64,000 bases of DNA from Aromatoleum toluvorans (GTDB lineage Bacteria; Pseudomonadota; Gammaproteobacteria; Burkholderiales; Rhodocyclaceae), in contig NZ_WTVN01000004.1 in assembly GCF_012910905.1 (NCBI RefSeq), forward strand, positions 1 through 64,000. The letters are read 5' to 3'. Below the pieces are notes generated by a model, which was not told the origin of the DNA, did not search any database, and worked only from the letters and a program-made list of their open reading frames with translations. Every line of letters begins with the position of its first letter. Position 1 is the first letter of the stretch. Of this stretch, positions 56,047 through 63,910 are shown piece after piece. Made by a program: the position numbers and the translations under genes.

Positions 56047-58143
56047 ATGGCAAGAATCGGAGTAGATGTCGGAGGCACCTTCACGGATCTGGTGCTCGAG
56101 ATCGAAGGCGAGAACATGGGACAGCATCGGGTCTACGTGCATAAGGTCCCGAGCACTCCGTGGGATCAATCGGAAGGCGTGCTGCGCGGCATCCTGGAGA
56201 TTTGCCGCATCGGCGGAATTTATCCCAGCGATGTGCGCCTGATCGTGCACGGCACGACGGTCGCGACCAACATCACGATCGAGCACAACGGCGCCGAAGT
56301 CGGGATGCTCACGACGCGGGGCTTCCGCGACATCCTGCACATCGGCCGGCACAAGCGTCCGGAGAATTTCTCGCTGCAGTTCGACGTGCCGTGGCAGTCG
56401 CGGCCGCTGGTGAAGCGTCGCAACCGCATCGCGATCGGCGAGCGGGTCATGCCGCCGCACGGCGAAGTCGCGCAGCCGCTTGATGAAGACGAGGTGCGTG
56501 CGGCGGCCGAGCTCTTCAAGGCGCGCGGCATCCGCTCCGTGATCGTGTGCTTCCTGTACTCCTTCCTGAACGATGCGCACGAACGCCGCGCGAAGGAGAT
56601 CATCCAGGAGGTGCTGCCCGACGCCTACGTCTCGTGCTCGTCGGAAGTCGCGAACGTCATCCGCGAGTACGAGCGCTTCTCGACGACGGCGATGAATGCC
56701 TACGTCGGCCCCAAGACCTCCCTCTACCTGAAGAACCTCGAGCAGAAGCTCGTCGACGCGGGCATCAAGGCGCACCTGCGCATCATGCAGTCGAACGGCG
56801 GCGTGTCGACGGTCGAGAAGTGCTCGAAGGAGGCCGTCACGATCCTGATGTCGGGGCTGGCCGGCGGCGTGATGGGCGGCCGCTGGGCCGGTGCGCTGTC
56901 GGAGGAGAAGAACGTCATCACCGTCGACATCGGCGGCACGTCGGCGGACTTCAGCACGATCCCCGACGGCAAGGTGAAGATCATGAACCCGCGCGACACC
57001 TACGTCGGCGCGTATCCGATCCTCGCCCCGATGATCGACCTCGCGACGATGGGCGCGGGAGGCGGGTCGATCGCCTACATCGACGAGGGTGGCGCGTTCC
57101 GTGTCGGGCCGCGTTCGGCCGGCGCGGATCCGGGGCCCGCATGCTACGGCAAGGGCGGCACCGAGCCGACGGTCACCGACGCGCAGGTCGTGCTCGGGCG
57201 CCTGGACCCCGACCATTTCCTCGGTGGCGGCATCGAGATCGACGCCGAGCTGGCGCGCGAAGCGATCCGCACGAAGGTCGCAGAGCCGCTCGGGCTCACG
57301 GTCGAAGAGGCCGCGCTGGGCATCATCCGCATCCTCAACTCCAACATGTCGCTCGCGATCCGCGCGAACTCGGTCGCCAAGGGCTACGACCCGCGCAAGT
57401 TCGCGCTCGCCCCGTTCGGCGGTGCGGGTCCGCTCAATGGCGTCGCGCTTGCCGAGGCCGTCAGTGCACGCGAAGTGATCGTGCCGCCCGCACCGGGGAT
57501 CACCGCGGCGATCGGGCTGCTTGTCACCGACATGCAGTACGAATTCATGCGCTCGGTGCCGACGCTGCTGAAGGACGTCGGGCAGCCGGCGCTCGACAAG
57601 CTCAACCGCGTGATCGACGAGCTCACCGCGCTGTGCCGCGAGCGGCTCGACGACGATGGCGTGCCGGCTGACAACCAGCACTTCGTGCGCATTGCCGAAT
57701 GCCGCTACCACGGACAGGGCTTCGAGCTGCGTGCGGACATTCCCGAGGGTCGGATCGACGGCGAGCGGCTCGCCGCCATCAAGGCGAGCTTCCAGGCGCA
57801 ACACAAGCGGGACTACGGCTGGGCGTTCGACGACGTCGATGTCGAGATCGTGACGATCCGCATCATCGGTATCGCCCGCACCCGACCCCTTGCCTGGCCG
57901 GAACTGGAGGATGCCGCGGGGAGCAGCCCCGACGGCGCATTGATGTACGAGCGGCCGACCATCTTCGACGACAGGAAGACCTACGCGACACCGCGCTATG
58001 ACCGGAAGAAGCTCAAGGCCGGCCACGAACTTTCCGGCCCCGCGATCATCGTCCAGCACGACTCGACGACGCTGGTCCCGCCGGGCTACGTGGCCAAGGT
58101 TTCGGGCAAGGGCAACATCCACATCAATGCGCAGCGCGTCTAA
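56047..58143 (+). CDS. ATP-dependent hydantoinase subunit A, copy 2 (probable N-methylhydantoinase)
   Basis: Duplicate of the 48173 gene, also 698 residues, with the same phosphate-binding motifs (DVGGTFTDLVLE, VDIGGTSADF). Differences from copy 1 include V/I near residue 20, ENMGQ for EKQGK, R for G in GVLRG, and single changes near the C-terminus. Many synonymous changes are also scattered through the gene, so the duplication is not brand new. GAGGAG precedes the ATG. It is expressed from its own box E promoter, while copy 1 lacks one. Confidence 0.9.
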   Translation: MARIGVDVGGTFTDLVLEIEGENMGQHRVYVHKVPSTPWDQSEGVLRGILEICRIGGIYPSDVRLIVHGTTVATNITIEHNGAEVGMLTTRGFRDILHIGRHKRPENFSLQFDVPWQSRPLVKRRNRIAIGERVMPPHGEVAQPLDEDEVRAAAELFKARGIRSVIVCFLYSFLNDAHERRAKEIIQEVLPDAYVSCSSEVANVIREYERFSTTAMNAYVGPKTSLYLKNLEQKLVDAGIKAHLRIMQSNGGVSTVEKCSKEAVTILMSGLAGGVMGGRWAGALSEEKNVITVDIGGTSADFSTIPDGKVKIMNPRDTYVGAYPILAPMIDLATMGAGGGSIAYIDEGGAFRVGPRSAGADPGPACYGKGGTEPTVTDAQVVLGRLDPDHFLGGGIEIDAELAREAIRTKVAEPLGLTVEEAALGIIRILNSNMSLAIRANSVAKGYDPRKFALAPFGGAGPLNGVALAEAVSAREVIVPPAPGITAAIGLLVTDMQYEFMRSVPTLLKDVGQPALDKLNRVIDELTALCRERLDDDGVPADNQHFVRIAECRYHGQGFELRADIPEGRIDGERLAAIKASFQAQHKRDYGWAFDDVDVEIVTIRIIGIARTRPLAWPELEDAAGSSPDGALMYERPTIFDDRKTYATPRYDRKKLKAGHELSGPAIIVQHDSTTLVPPGYVAKVSGKGNIHINAQRV

Positions 58144-58153
58144 GGAGAACCAG

Positions 58154-59968
58154 ATGAACCCGTCGAACACCAAGGTCGACCCGATCACCCTGCAGGTCAT
58201 CAGCGGCGCATTGCACACCATCGCCGAGGAAATGGGCCACGTCCTCTACCGCATGTCCTTCTCGTCGATCATCCGCGAGTCGCAGGACATCGGCGCGGGG
58301 CTCTTCGACCTGCACTTCAATACGCTGACCGAGTCCGAGGGCTCGCCGCTGCACATCGGCTCGATCCCGGCCTACCTGCGCGGCATCGACGCCTGCCTGC
58401 AGGGCGGCACGTGGAACGAGGGCGACGTCGTGCTCCACAACCACCCGTATTACGGCGCGAGCCACAGCCCCGACCTGTGCATCGTCGTGCCGGTGTTCTG
58501 GCGCGGCGAGCTGGTCGCCTTCGCGGCCAATACCGCGCACCACGTCGATATCGGTGCGGCAACGCCCGGTCTCATCATCGACATCCCGGACGTCTTCGCC
58601 GAGGGCATGCTCTTCGCCGGCATCAAGCTCTATGAGGGCGGCAAGCGCAATGAGGGCCTGTGGCAGTACATCGGCCACAACAGCCGCACCGCGAAGCAGA
58701 CCAAGGACGACATCGACGCGCAGATCGCCTCGGCACTGCTCGGTGCGCAGCGGATGCAGGAACTCCTCGATACCTACGGCAAGGAAACCGTCTTCGGCGC
58801 CGCGGACCAGCTGATGGACTACACGGAGGCGATGATGCGCAGCCGCATCGCCGAGATTCCCGACGGCGAATATTTCGCCGAAGGCTATCTCGACGACGAC
58901 GGTGCGAACCGTGACAAGCGCTTGCCGATCAAGGTGTGCGTGCGGGTCACCGGCGACAGCGTCGAGGTCGACCTCACCGGCTCGGCCGACCAGGTGCCGA
59001 CGGGCTTCAACGTGCCTTTCGAAGGTTCGACGAAGCCGGCCTGCTACTGCGCCTTCCGTGCGATGCTCACCGATGCCGCGCTGATGGAGGTGAAGCTGCC
59101 GCCGAACGAAGGCTCCTTCCGTCCGATCAAGGTCACGGCGCCGAAGGGCTCGATCTTCAACCCGATCTACCCGGCCGCGGCCGAGGCGCGCTTCACGCAG
59201 TGCAACCGCATGATCGACCTGATCATCAAGGCGCTTGCGCCCGTGATGCCGCAGCGGGTCACCGCCGGCAACTCGGCGACGCTGTCCTTCGCCGCGTACT
59301 CGGGCATCAAGGCCGAAGGCGACTACTGGGTGTTTCTCGAAGTCAATGAGGGCGCCTACGGCGGTCGGCCGCATTCGGACGGCCCGGACTCGATCGACAA
59401 CCTGATGGCGAACACGCGCAACAACCCGATCGAGGACCTCGGCATGCACCTGCCGATGGTGTGCGACCGCTACGAGCTGCGCGACGACGTGATGCCCGGA
59501 GCGGGGCAGTTTCGCGGCGGCATCGGCGTCGTCAAGACGCAGCGCCTGCTCACCGACGGCGCGATCACGCATGAGTCCGAGCGCCATCTGGACGTACCCT
59601 GGGGCGCCTTCGGCGGCACCGACGGTGCGGCGGGCCGCGTCGAGATCTTCCTGCCGGACGGCACGAAGCAGGACACCTACGCGAAGTTCTCCAACCTGCG
59701 CGTGCCGGCGGGTGGTGGCATGGCGTACTACGCACCCTGCGGCGGGGGCTATGGCGACCCGCTCGATCGCCCGGCCCGCCTGGTGCTTGAGGACGTGCTG
59801 GACGGCTTCTGCACCCGGGCACATGCCTTCGACGCCTACGGGGTGGTCGTCACCGAGGCGTTGGAGCTCGACGAGAGCGCCACTATGGCGCGGCGTACCT
59901 TGATTCGCCTCGAGCGGCGCCTGCCGCCGCTGGCGGAACAGGGCGCAGCGGTCGTCGAGACCGTCTAA
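58154..59968 (+). CDS. ATP-dependent hydantoinase subunit B, copy 2 (probable N-methylhydantoinase)
   Basis: Duplicate of the 50280 gene, 604 residues, begun at the ATG at 58154 with AAGGAG upstream, 10 bp after hyuA. Only about five residues differ from copy 1 in the first 540 (for example DLHFN for DLQFN). The C-terminal 60 residues are then clearly divergent from about 59779 on. A frame extends upstream of the ATG inside hyuA but is not coding. Confidence 0.9.
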   Translation: MNPSNTKVDPITLQVISGALHTIAEEMGHVLYRMSFSSIIRESQDIGAGLFDLHFNTLTESEGSPLHIGSIPAYLRGIDACLQGGTWNEGDVVLHNHPYYGASHSPDLCIVVPVFWRGELVAFAANTAHHVDIGAATPGLIIDIPDVFAEGMLFAGIKLYEGGKRNEGLWQYIGHNSRTAKQTKDDIDAQIASALLGAQRMQELLDTYGKETVFGAADQLMDYTEAMMRSRIAEIPDGEYFAEGYLDDDGANRDKRLPIKVCVRVTGDSVEVDLTGSADQVPTGFNVPFEGSTKPACYCAFRAMLTDAALMEVKLPPNEGSFRPIKVTAPKGSIFNPIYPAAAEARFTQCNRMIDLIIKALAPVMPQRVTAGNSATLSFAAYSGIKAEGDYWVFLEVNEGAYGGRPHSDGPDSIDNLMANTRNNPIEDLGMHLPMVCDRYELRDDVMPGAGQFRGGIGVVKTQRLLTDGAITHESERHLDVPWGAFGGTDGAAGRVEIFLPDGTKQDTYAKFSNLRVPAGGGMAYYAPCGGGYGDPLDRPARLVLEDVLDGFCTRAHAFDAYGVVVTEALELDESATMARRTLIRLERRLPPLAEQGAAVVETV

Positions 59969-60229
59969 CCAGACCACCCGGTCGTCATTTCCCCCTTCGT
60001 GGCGAATCTCCCCTGCTCAGGCGGGGGAGAGGGGCTCTTGCGTCCAATTTTGGGCCCCGCTCGCCGCGCGTCCGATCAAGAACAAGAAAAACCTCCAAGC
60101 CATCCGCCTGACGCGACGCGCCACACGCGAATGACTTGCGGGGTTCCATTGTGGCCGTATGGCCCGGCGCCATCCTGGATTCATCGGGCGCGGGCCCTGC
60201 GGCTTCATCCACCAAAAAGGAGGTAAGTC

Positions 60230-61720
60230 GTGAGCGTTCATAACAACACGCAGTCCGAGATCTGGAACGAGGACCTTGCTCCGACCGATCCGACCCACAG
60301 GACCTGGCGCTGGCAGGATTACGCCGCCCTGTGGATCGGCATGGTCATGTGCATCCCATGCTACATGCTGGCGGCAGGTCTGATGGACCAGGGCATGTCG
60401 GCGACCCAGTCGGTCATGATCGTTTTCGCCGGCAACGCCATCGTGTTGATCCCCATGTTGCTGATCGGCCATCCCGGCGCCCGCTATGGCGTGCCCTTCG
60501 CGGTGCTGGTGCGATCGTCATTCGGCGTGCAGGGCAACAAATTGCCGGCCCTGTTGCGGGCGCTCGTCGCCTGCGGCTGGTTCGGCATCCAGTGCTGGGT
60601 GGGGGGAAGCGCCATCTACGCCATCGGCAATCTCCTGAGCGGAGGCCTGCTGGTGGGGCCGAAGATGGCGTGGGCCGGCGTCAACGCTTGGCAACTGGCG
60701 TGCTTCTTCATCTTCTGGGCGCTGCACCTTTACTTCATCGCCCGGGGGCCGGAGTCGGTGAGGAAGATCGAGACCTTCACCGCTCCCCTCAAGGTCGTGA
60801 TCGTGCTCGCGCTGCTATGGTGGGCCTACGACAAGGCCGACGGCTTCGGCCAGATGTTCTCGGCGCCGTCCCAGTTCGGTCCCGGGGGCCAGAAGGAAGG
60901 CCAGTTCTGGGCAGTATTCTGGCCGTCGCTCACGGCGATGGCGGGGTTCTGGTCGACGCTGGCGATGAACATCCCCGACTTCACGCGCTTTTCCGCGTCC
61001 CAGCGCGAACACTACCTGGGTCAGGCGGTCGGCCTGCCGATCCCGATGGCCTTGCTGGCATTCGTCGGTGTCGCCGTCACCTCGGCCACCGTCGTCATCT
61101 ATGGCAAGGCGATCTGGGACCCGGTCGACCTGGCGAGCCGGATGGAAGGCGTCGCCGTGGCGATCGGCCTGGCGATCATCACCCTCGATACGCTGTGCGT
61201 GAACCTCGCGGCCAATACCGTCGCGCCGGCCTACGACTTCGCCGCCATCTTCCCGCGGCATGTCAATTTCGCCCGGGGCGGCTACATCACGGCGGTCATC
61301 GGTGTCGTGATCATGCCGTGGAAGCTTGCGGAATCCACCCAGGGCTACATCTTTACCTGGCTCATCGGCTACGGCGCGCTGCTCGGACCGGTGCTCGGGA
61401 TCATGCTCGCCGATTACTGGCTGATCCGGCGTACGCGGCTCGATGTCGACGATCTCTTCGACTTGCGCGGACGGTACGCTTATCGGAACGGCTGGAACAT
61501 GTCGGCGCTGATCGCCTTCGCCATCGGCGTCCTGCCGAACCTGCCGGGATTCCTCCACGCCGCCTTTCCCGCTGCCTTCGCCGACGTACCGGCGTTCTTT
61601 ACGGAACTCTACAACTACGCATGGTTCGTGGGCCTGTTCCTGTCCCTTGGGGTTTACCGGTTGTTGATGGCTTCAGAAACCGTACGGGTGAGCCAGCGCC
61701 TTGCCGTCGAAAGAGTCTGA
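60230..61720 (+). CDS. NCS1-family permease, allantoin/hydantoin (Mhp1-like) type
   Basis: An inner-membrane permease of 496 residues with about twelve helices. The opening NEDLAPTDPTHRTWRWQDYAALWIG and the GNAIVLIPMLLIGHPGARYGVPFAVL segment are typical of the allantoin and hydantoin branch (PucI, Mhp1). That is a different branch from the permease in unit 1. The GTG start is supported by AAGGAGG at 60220-60226. Given hyuAB next door, hydantoin or N-methylhydantoin is the most likely substrate. Confidence 0.9.
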   Translation: MSVHNNTQSEIWNEDLAPTDPTHRTWRWQDYAALWIGMVMCIPCYMLAAGLMDQGMSATQSVMIVFAGNAIVLIPMLLIGHPGARYGVPFAVLVRSSFGVQGNKLPALLRALVACGWFGIQCWVGGSAIYAIGNLLSGGLLVGPKMAWAGVNAWQLACFFIFWALHLYFIARGPESVRKIETFTAPLKVVIVLALLWWAYDKADGFGQMFSAPSQFGPGGQKEGQFWAVFWPSLTAMAGFWSTLAMNIPDFTRFSASQREHYLGQAVGLPIPMALLAFVGVAVTSATVVIYGKAIWDPVDLASRMEGVAVAIGLAIITLDTLCVNLAANTVAPAYDFAAIFPRHVNFARGGYITAVIGVVIMPWKLAESTQGYIFTWLIGYGALLGPVLGIMLADYWLIRRTRLDVDDLFDLRGRYAYRNGWNMSALIAFAIGVLPNLPGFLHAAFPAAFADVPAFFTELYNYAWFVGLFLSLGVYRLLMASETVRVSQRLAVERV

Positions 61721-61797
61721 TCGGGTGCGCAACGGCGCTTGGGCAGCAACACAAATTCAGAACCAGAACATCACCACGTACATTAGGAACATGTGAC

Positions 61798-62613
61798 ATG
61801 AATCAGTTATCAGGGAAGATCGGACTTCGTCGCGTCGGGGCCGTAATCGGCGGCATCCTCGCGTTTGTCCTTGCAGGTCATCTCGGTTCCGCGACGGCCT
61901 CGGATTGGAGCGAAACGGACGTGCAGGTCATGAACGGCACGCGCTTCCGCGATCCGGGCAATCCCGACGACGTCACGAAGACGACGGTGACGCTGCAGCA
62001 CGTGAGCGGCTACGCCTATGGGCGCAACTACTTCTTCGTGGATTCCTATTGGGGAACGAAGAACGCGCCGCGCGCGAACGACATCTACGGTGAGTACTAC
62101 CACTACCTGAGCCTGGGCAAGATCACGGGCGCGAAGTTCGGCGAGGGCGTGCTGAAGGACGTCAGCCTGACCGCGGGTGTCAACGCGGGTGCCTCGACCG
62201 GGGGCGCGGCGACGCGGGTCCTGCTCTACGGCGTGACGCTGGATTTCGCGGTGCCCGGCTTCAGCTACTTCAACGTGGACCTGCTCGCCTACGACGACCG
62301 CTCGCAGTTCAACGGTGTGCAAACCCGTTACCGGAACAGCTATCAGGTGACCCCGGTATGGCGGCTGCCGTTCAGCATCGGCCCCACGCACTGGTCCTTC
62401 GAGGGCTTCTGCGACTTCATCGGCGCGCGCGGGCAGGGCACCGTCAATCAGACGCTGTGCCAACCGCAACTGCGGCTCGATGTCGGGCAACTCGTGTCGG
62501 GTCGCCGCGATGCGTTCTACGTCGGCACGGAATATCAGTACTGGCGGAACAAGTACGGCATCGACGGTCTCAATGAGAGCTTCCCCAACATCATGGCGGT
62601 CGTGAAGTTCTGA
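61798..62613 (+). CDS. Tsx-like outer-membrane channel (unit 2)
   Basis: A 271-residue beta-barrel whose mature part is almost identical to the channel at 53789, ending in the same VVKF strand. The signal peptide (MNQLSGKIGLRRVGAVIGG, cleavage near ATAS) is unrelated to that of the unit 1 channel. The change from unrelated to near-identical sequence falls close to the cleavage site. The ribosome site is AGGAAC. A strong terminator follows. Confidence 0.85.
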   Translation: MNQLSGKIGLRRVGAVIGGILAFVLAGHLGSATASDWSETDVQVMNGTRFRDPGNPDDVTKTTVTLQHVSGYAYGRNYFFVDSYWGTKNAPRANDIYGEYYHYLSLGKITGAKFGEGVLKDVSLTAGVNAGASTGGAATRVLLYGVTLDFAVPGFSYFNVDLLAYDDRSQFNGVQTRYRNSYQVTPVWRLPFSIGPTHWSFEGFCDFIGARGQGTVNQTLCQPQLRLDVGQLVSGRRDAFYVGTEYQYWRNKYGIDGLNESFPNIMAVVKF

Positions 62614-62652
62614 TCGACGTGCGCTTCGCGGACTAGCTCCGCGGAGCCCCCA

Positions 62653-62701
62653 CCCGAACGCGGTGCTCGGCGGCCAGGCCGTCGGCACCGCGTTCGGGCG
62701 T
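62653..62701 (+). terminator. Terminator after the unit 2 channel gene
   Basis: A 14-bp perfect inverted repeat (CCCGAACGCGGTGC and its complement) with an 18-base partly self-paired loop, followed by CGTTT. It separates the unit 2 transcript from promoter box C. Confidence 0.8.
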
Positions 62702-62735
62702 TTACCGCGCCTTTGGGTGAATAATGGTCATATAA

Positions 62736-62790
62736 CGCAATAATCGATGAATAACTGTAAATAGACTAAGCAATAGTAACCGTTACTATC
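62736..62790 (+). promoter_or_regulatory. Island promoter box C (before amidase copy 3)
   Basis: CGCAATAATC, TGTAAATAGA 20 bp later, GCAATAGTA 33 bp after the first GCAATA, and a -10-like TACTAT at 62784. It is the closest match to box B over the two GCAATA elements. Confidence 0.75.
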
Positions 62791-62850
62791 TCTCCAGACA
62801 AAGACGCCTTTGTCACACACCGAAACCCACACTGTCTGGAGAAGAAGACC

Positions 62851-63537
62851 ATGCAAAGCCAACTCAACGACATGCTCAAGCAAGCCTTTGCCGAAGCCAC
62901 CAAGCTCTACCAGGAGCGCGGCTTCCAGCGCCGCGTGGGCTTTGGCAAGAAGCCGGCGCTGATCAACGTCGACCTTGCGAACGCCTGGACGCGCCCGGGC
63001 AACCCCTTCACCTGCGAGAAGATCGACGACGAGATCATCCCCGGCGTGCAGCGCCTGCTGAAGGCGTGCCGCGAGAACAACCACCCGGTGATCCACGTGA
63101 CGACCTGCTACCAGGTCACCGACCGCAACAATCCGAACACCGACATGGGCCTGTGGCACAACAAGATTCCGGTCGATGTCGTGAATCAGGAAGACGAGAA
63201 CATCTGGGCGATCGACTCGCGCATCGCGCCGATCGCCGGTGAGCAGGTGCTGGTCAAGAAGCGCGCGAGCTCCTTCCATGGCACCTACCTCGCGGGCTTC
63301 CTGCGCGCGGCCGGGGTCGACACCATCCTCGTGACCGGCGTGACCGCATCGGCCTGCGTGCGCACGACGCTGTGCGACGGCCTGGCCGAGGGTTTCCGCA
63401 CGATCGCCGTGCGCGAGTGCATCGGCGACCGCGTGCCCGGCGCAGTCGAGTGGAACCTGTTCGACATCGACGCCAAGTTCGCCGACGTGGAATCGGTCGA
63501 TCGCTGCGTCGATTACCTGTACTCGATGAAGGGCTGA
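62851..63537 (+). CDS. N-carbamoylsarcosine amidase (isochorismatase family), copy 3
   Basis: A 228-residue duplicate of copy 2 with the full triad D41, K136 and C169. Amino-acid differences are confined to the first 15 residues (MQSQLNDMLKQAFAE) and one L/M near the C-terminus. The CTGGAGA leader and promoter box C resemble those of copies 1 and 2. It begins what would be a third module, but the following DNA has another promoter box and a different open frame. Confidence 0.9.
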   Translation: MQSQLNDMLKQAFAEATKLYQERGFQRRVGFGKKPALINVDLANAWTRPGNPFTCEKIDDEIIPGVQRLLKACRENNHPVIHVTTCYQVTDRNNPNTDMGLWHNKIPVDVVNQEDENIWAIDSRIAPIAGEQVLVKKRASSFHGTYLAGFLRAAGVDTILVTGVTASACVRTTLCDGLAEGFRTIAVRECIGDRVPGAVEWNLFDIDAKFADVESVDRCVDYLYSMKG

Positions 63538-63910
63538 TCGTGCGGGCGGGGGGCGTGGCGCCCCCGCCCGTCGCCGGCCCGTATGCCCCGAGCTTGTCCG
63601 TACGGGACCTCCGGTCGCGTTTTTTCGGTGATGAGTGGGCTGTACGGGGCGGTGCATGCAAATGTCTCAATGGTGTTCGGATAGTTCGCACGGATCGCAA
63701 TAATCACGACCGAACTGTAAATAGATGCGGAAATTGCTTCGACTAGGATTCGGGTCTGAGGAGGCGTCGGACGGGCGGTCTGCACAGACAATATCTCGCC
63801 CAAGCAGGCAGGCGCTCGGCTGCGATATCCCTTCAGTCTGAGCGTACAGGGTTCATTCAAGCCGCCATCGCCGTCCTGAGGTGCGAGGGCAAGAACGGGA
63901 GATCGGATGC
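63538..63910 (+). other. Intergenic region with promoter box D
   Basis: 373 bp. After the amidase stop there is no clear terminator hairpin. Promoter box D lies at 63696-63750 and an untranslated leader of about 150 bp follows. No other feature is seen. Confidence 0.5.
63696..63750 (+). promoter_or_regulatory. Island promoter box D (before the partial gene at the window end)
   Basis: CGCAATAATC and TGTAAATAGA at the same 20-bp spacing as boxes B and C, and a -10-like TAGGAT at 63744. The second GCAATA element is degenerate (GAAATTGCT), so this is the weakest of the full-length boxes. Confidence 0.65.

Larger units (their letters stand above)
54758..62613 (+). repeat. Duplicated module, unit 2 (amidase-hyuA-hyuB-permease-channel)
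   Basis: Second and complete unit of the tandem duplication. Gene starts are displaced from unit 1 by 7907 (amidase), 7874 (hyuA and hyuB) and about 8009 bp (channel). A further amidase copy at 62851 begins a third unit, whose remaining genes are not as in units 1 and 2 within the window. Confidence 0.85.

Noticed and set aside
54595-58221. 1208-codon minus-strand open frame opposite the amidase and hyuA
   Set aside because: It spans two recognised genes and an intergenic region, and a similar minus-strand frame recurs opposite copy 1, as expected for a shadow of duplicated genes.
46856-63750. Repeated promoter boxes considered as a CRISPR array or mobile-element ends
   Set aside because: The copies are hundreds to thousands of bases apart, directly oriented, degenerate, and always placed before genes; there are no spacers, no cas genes and no transposase.
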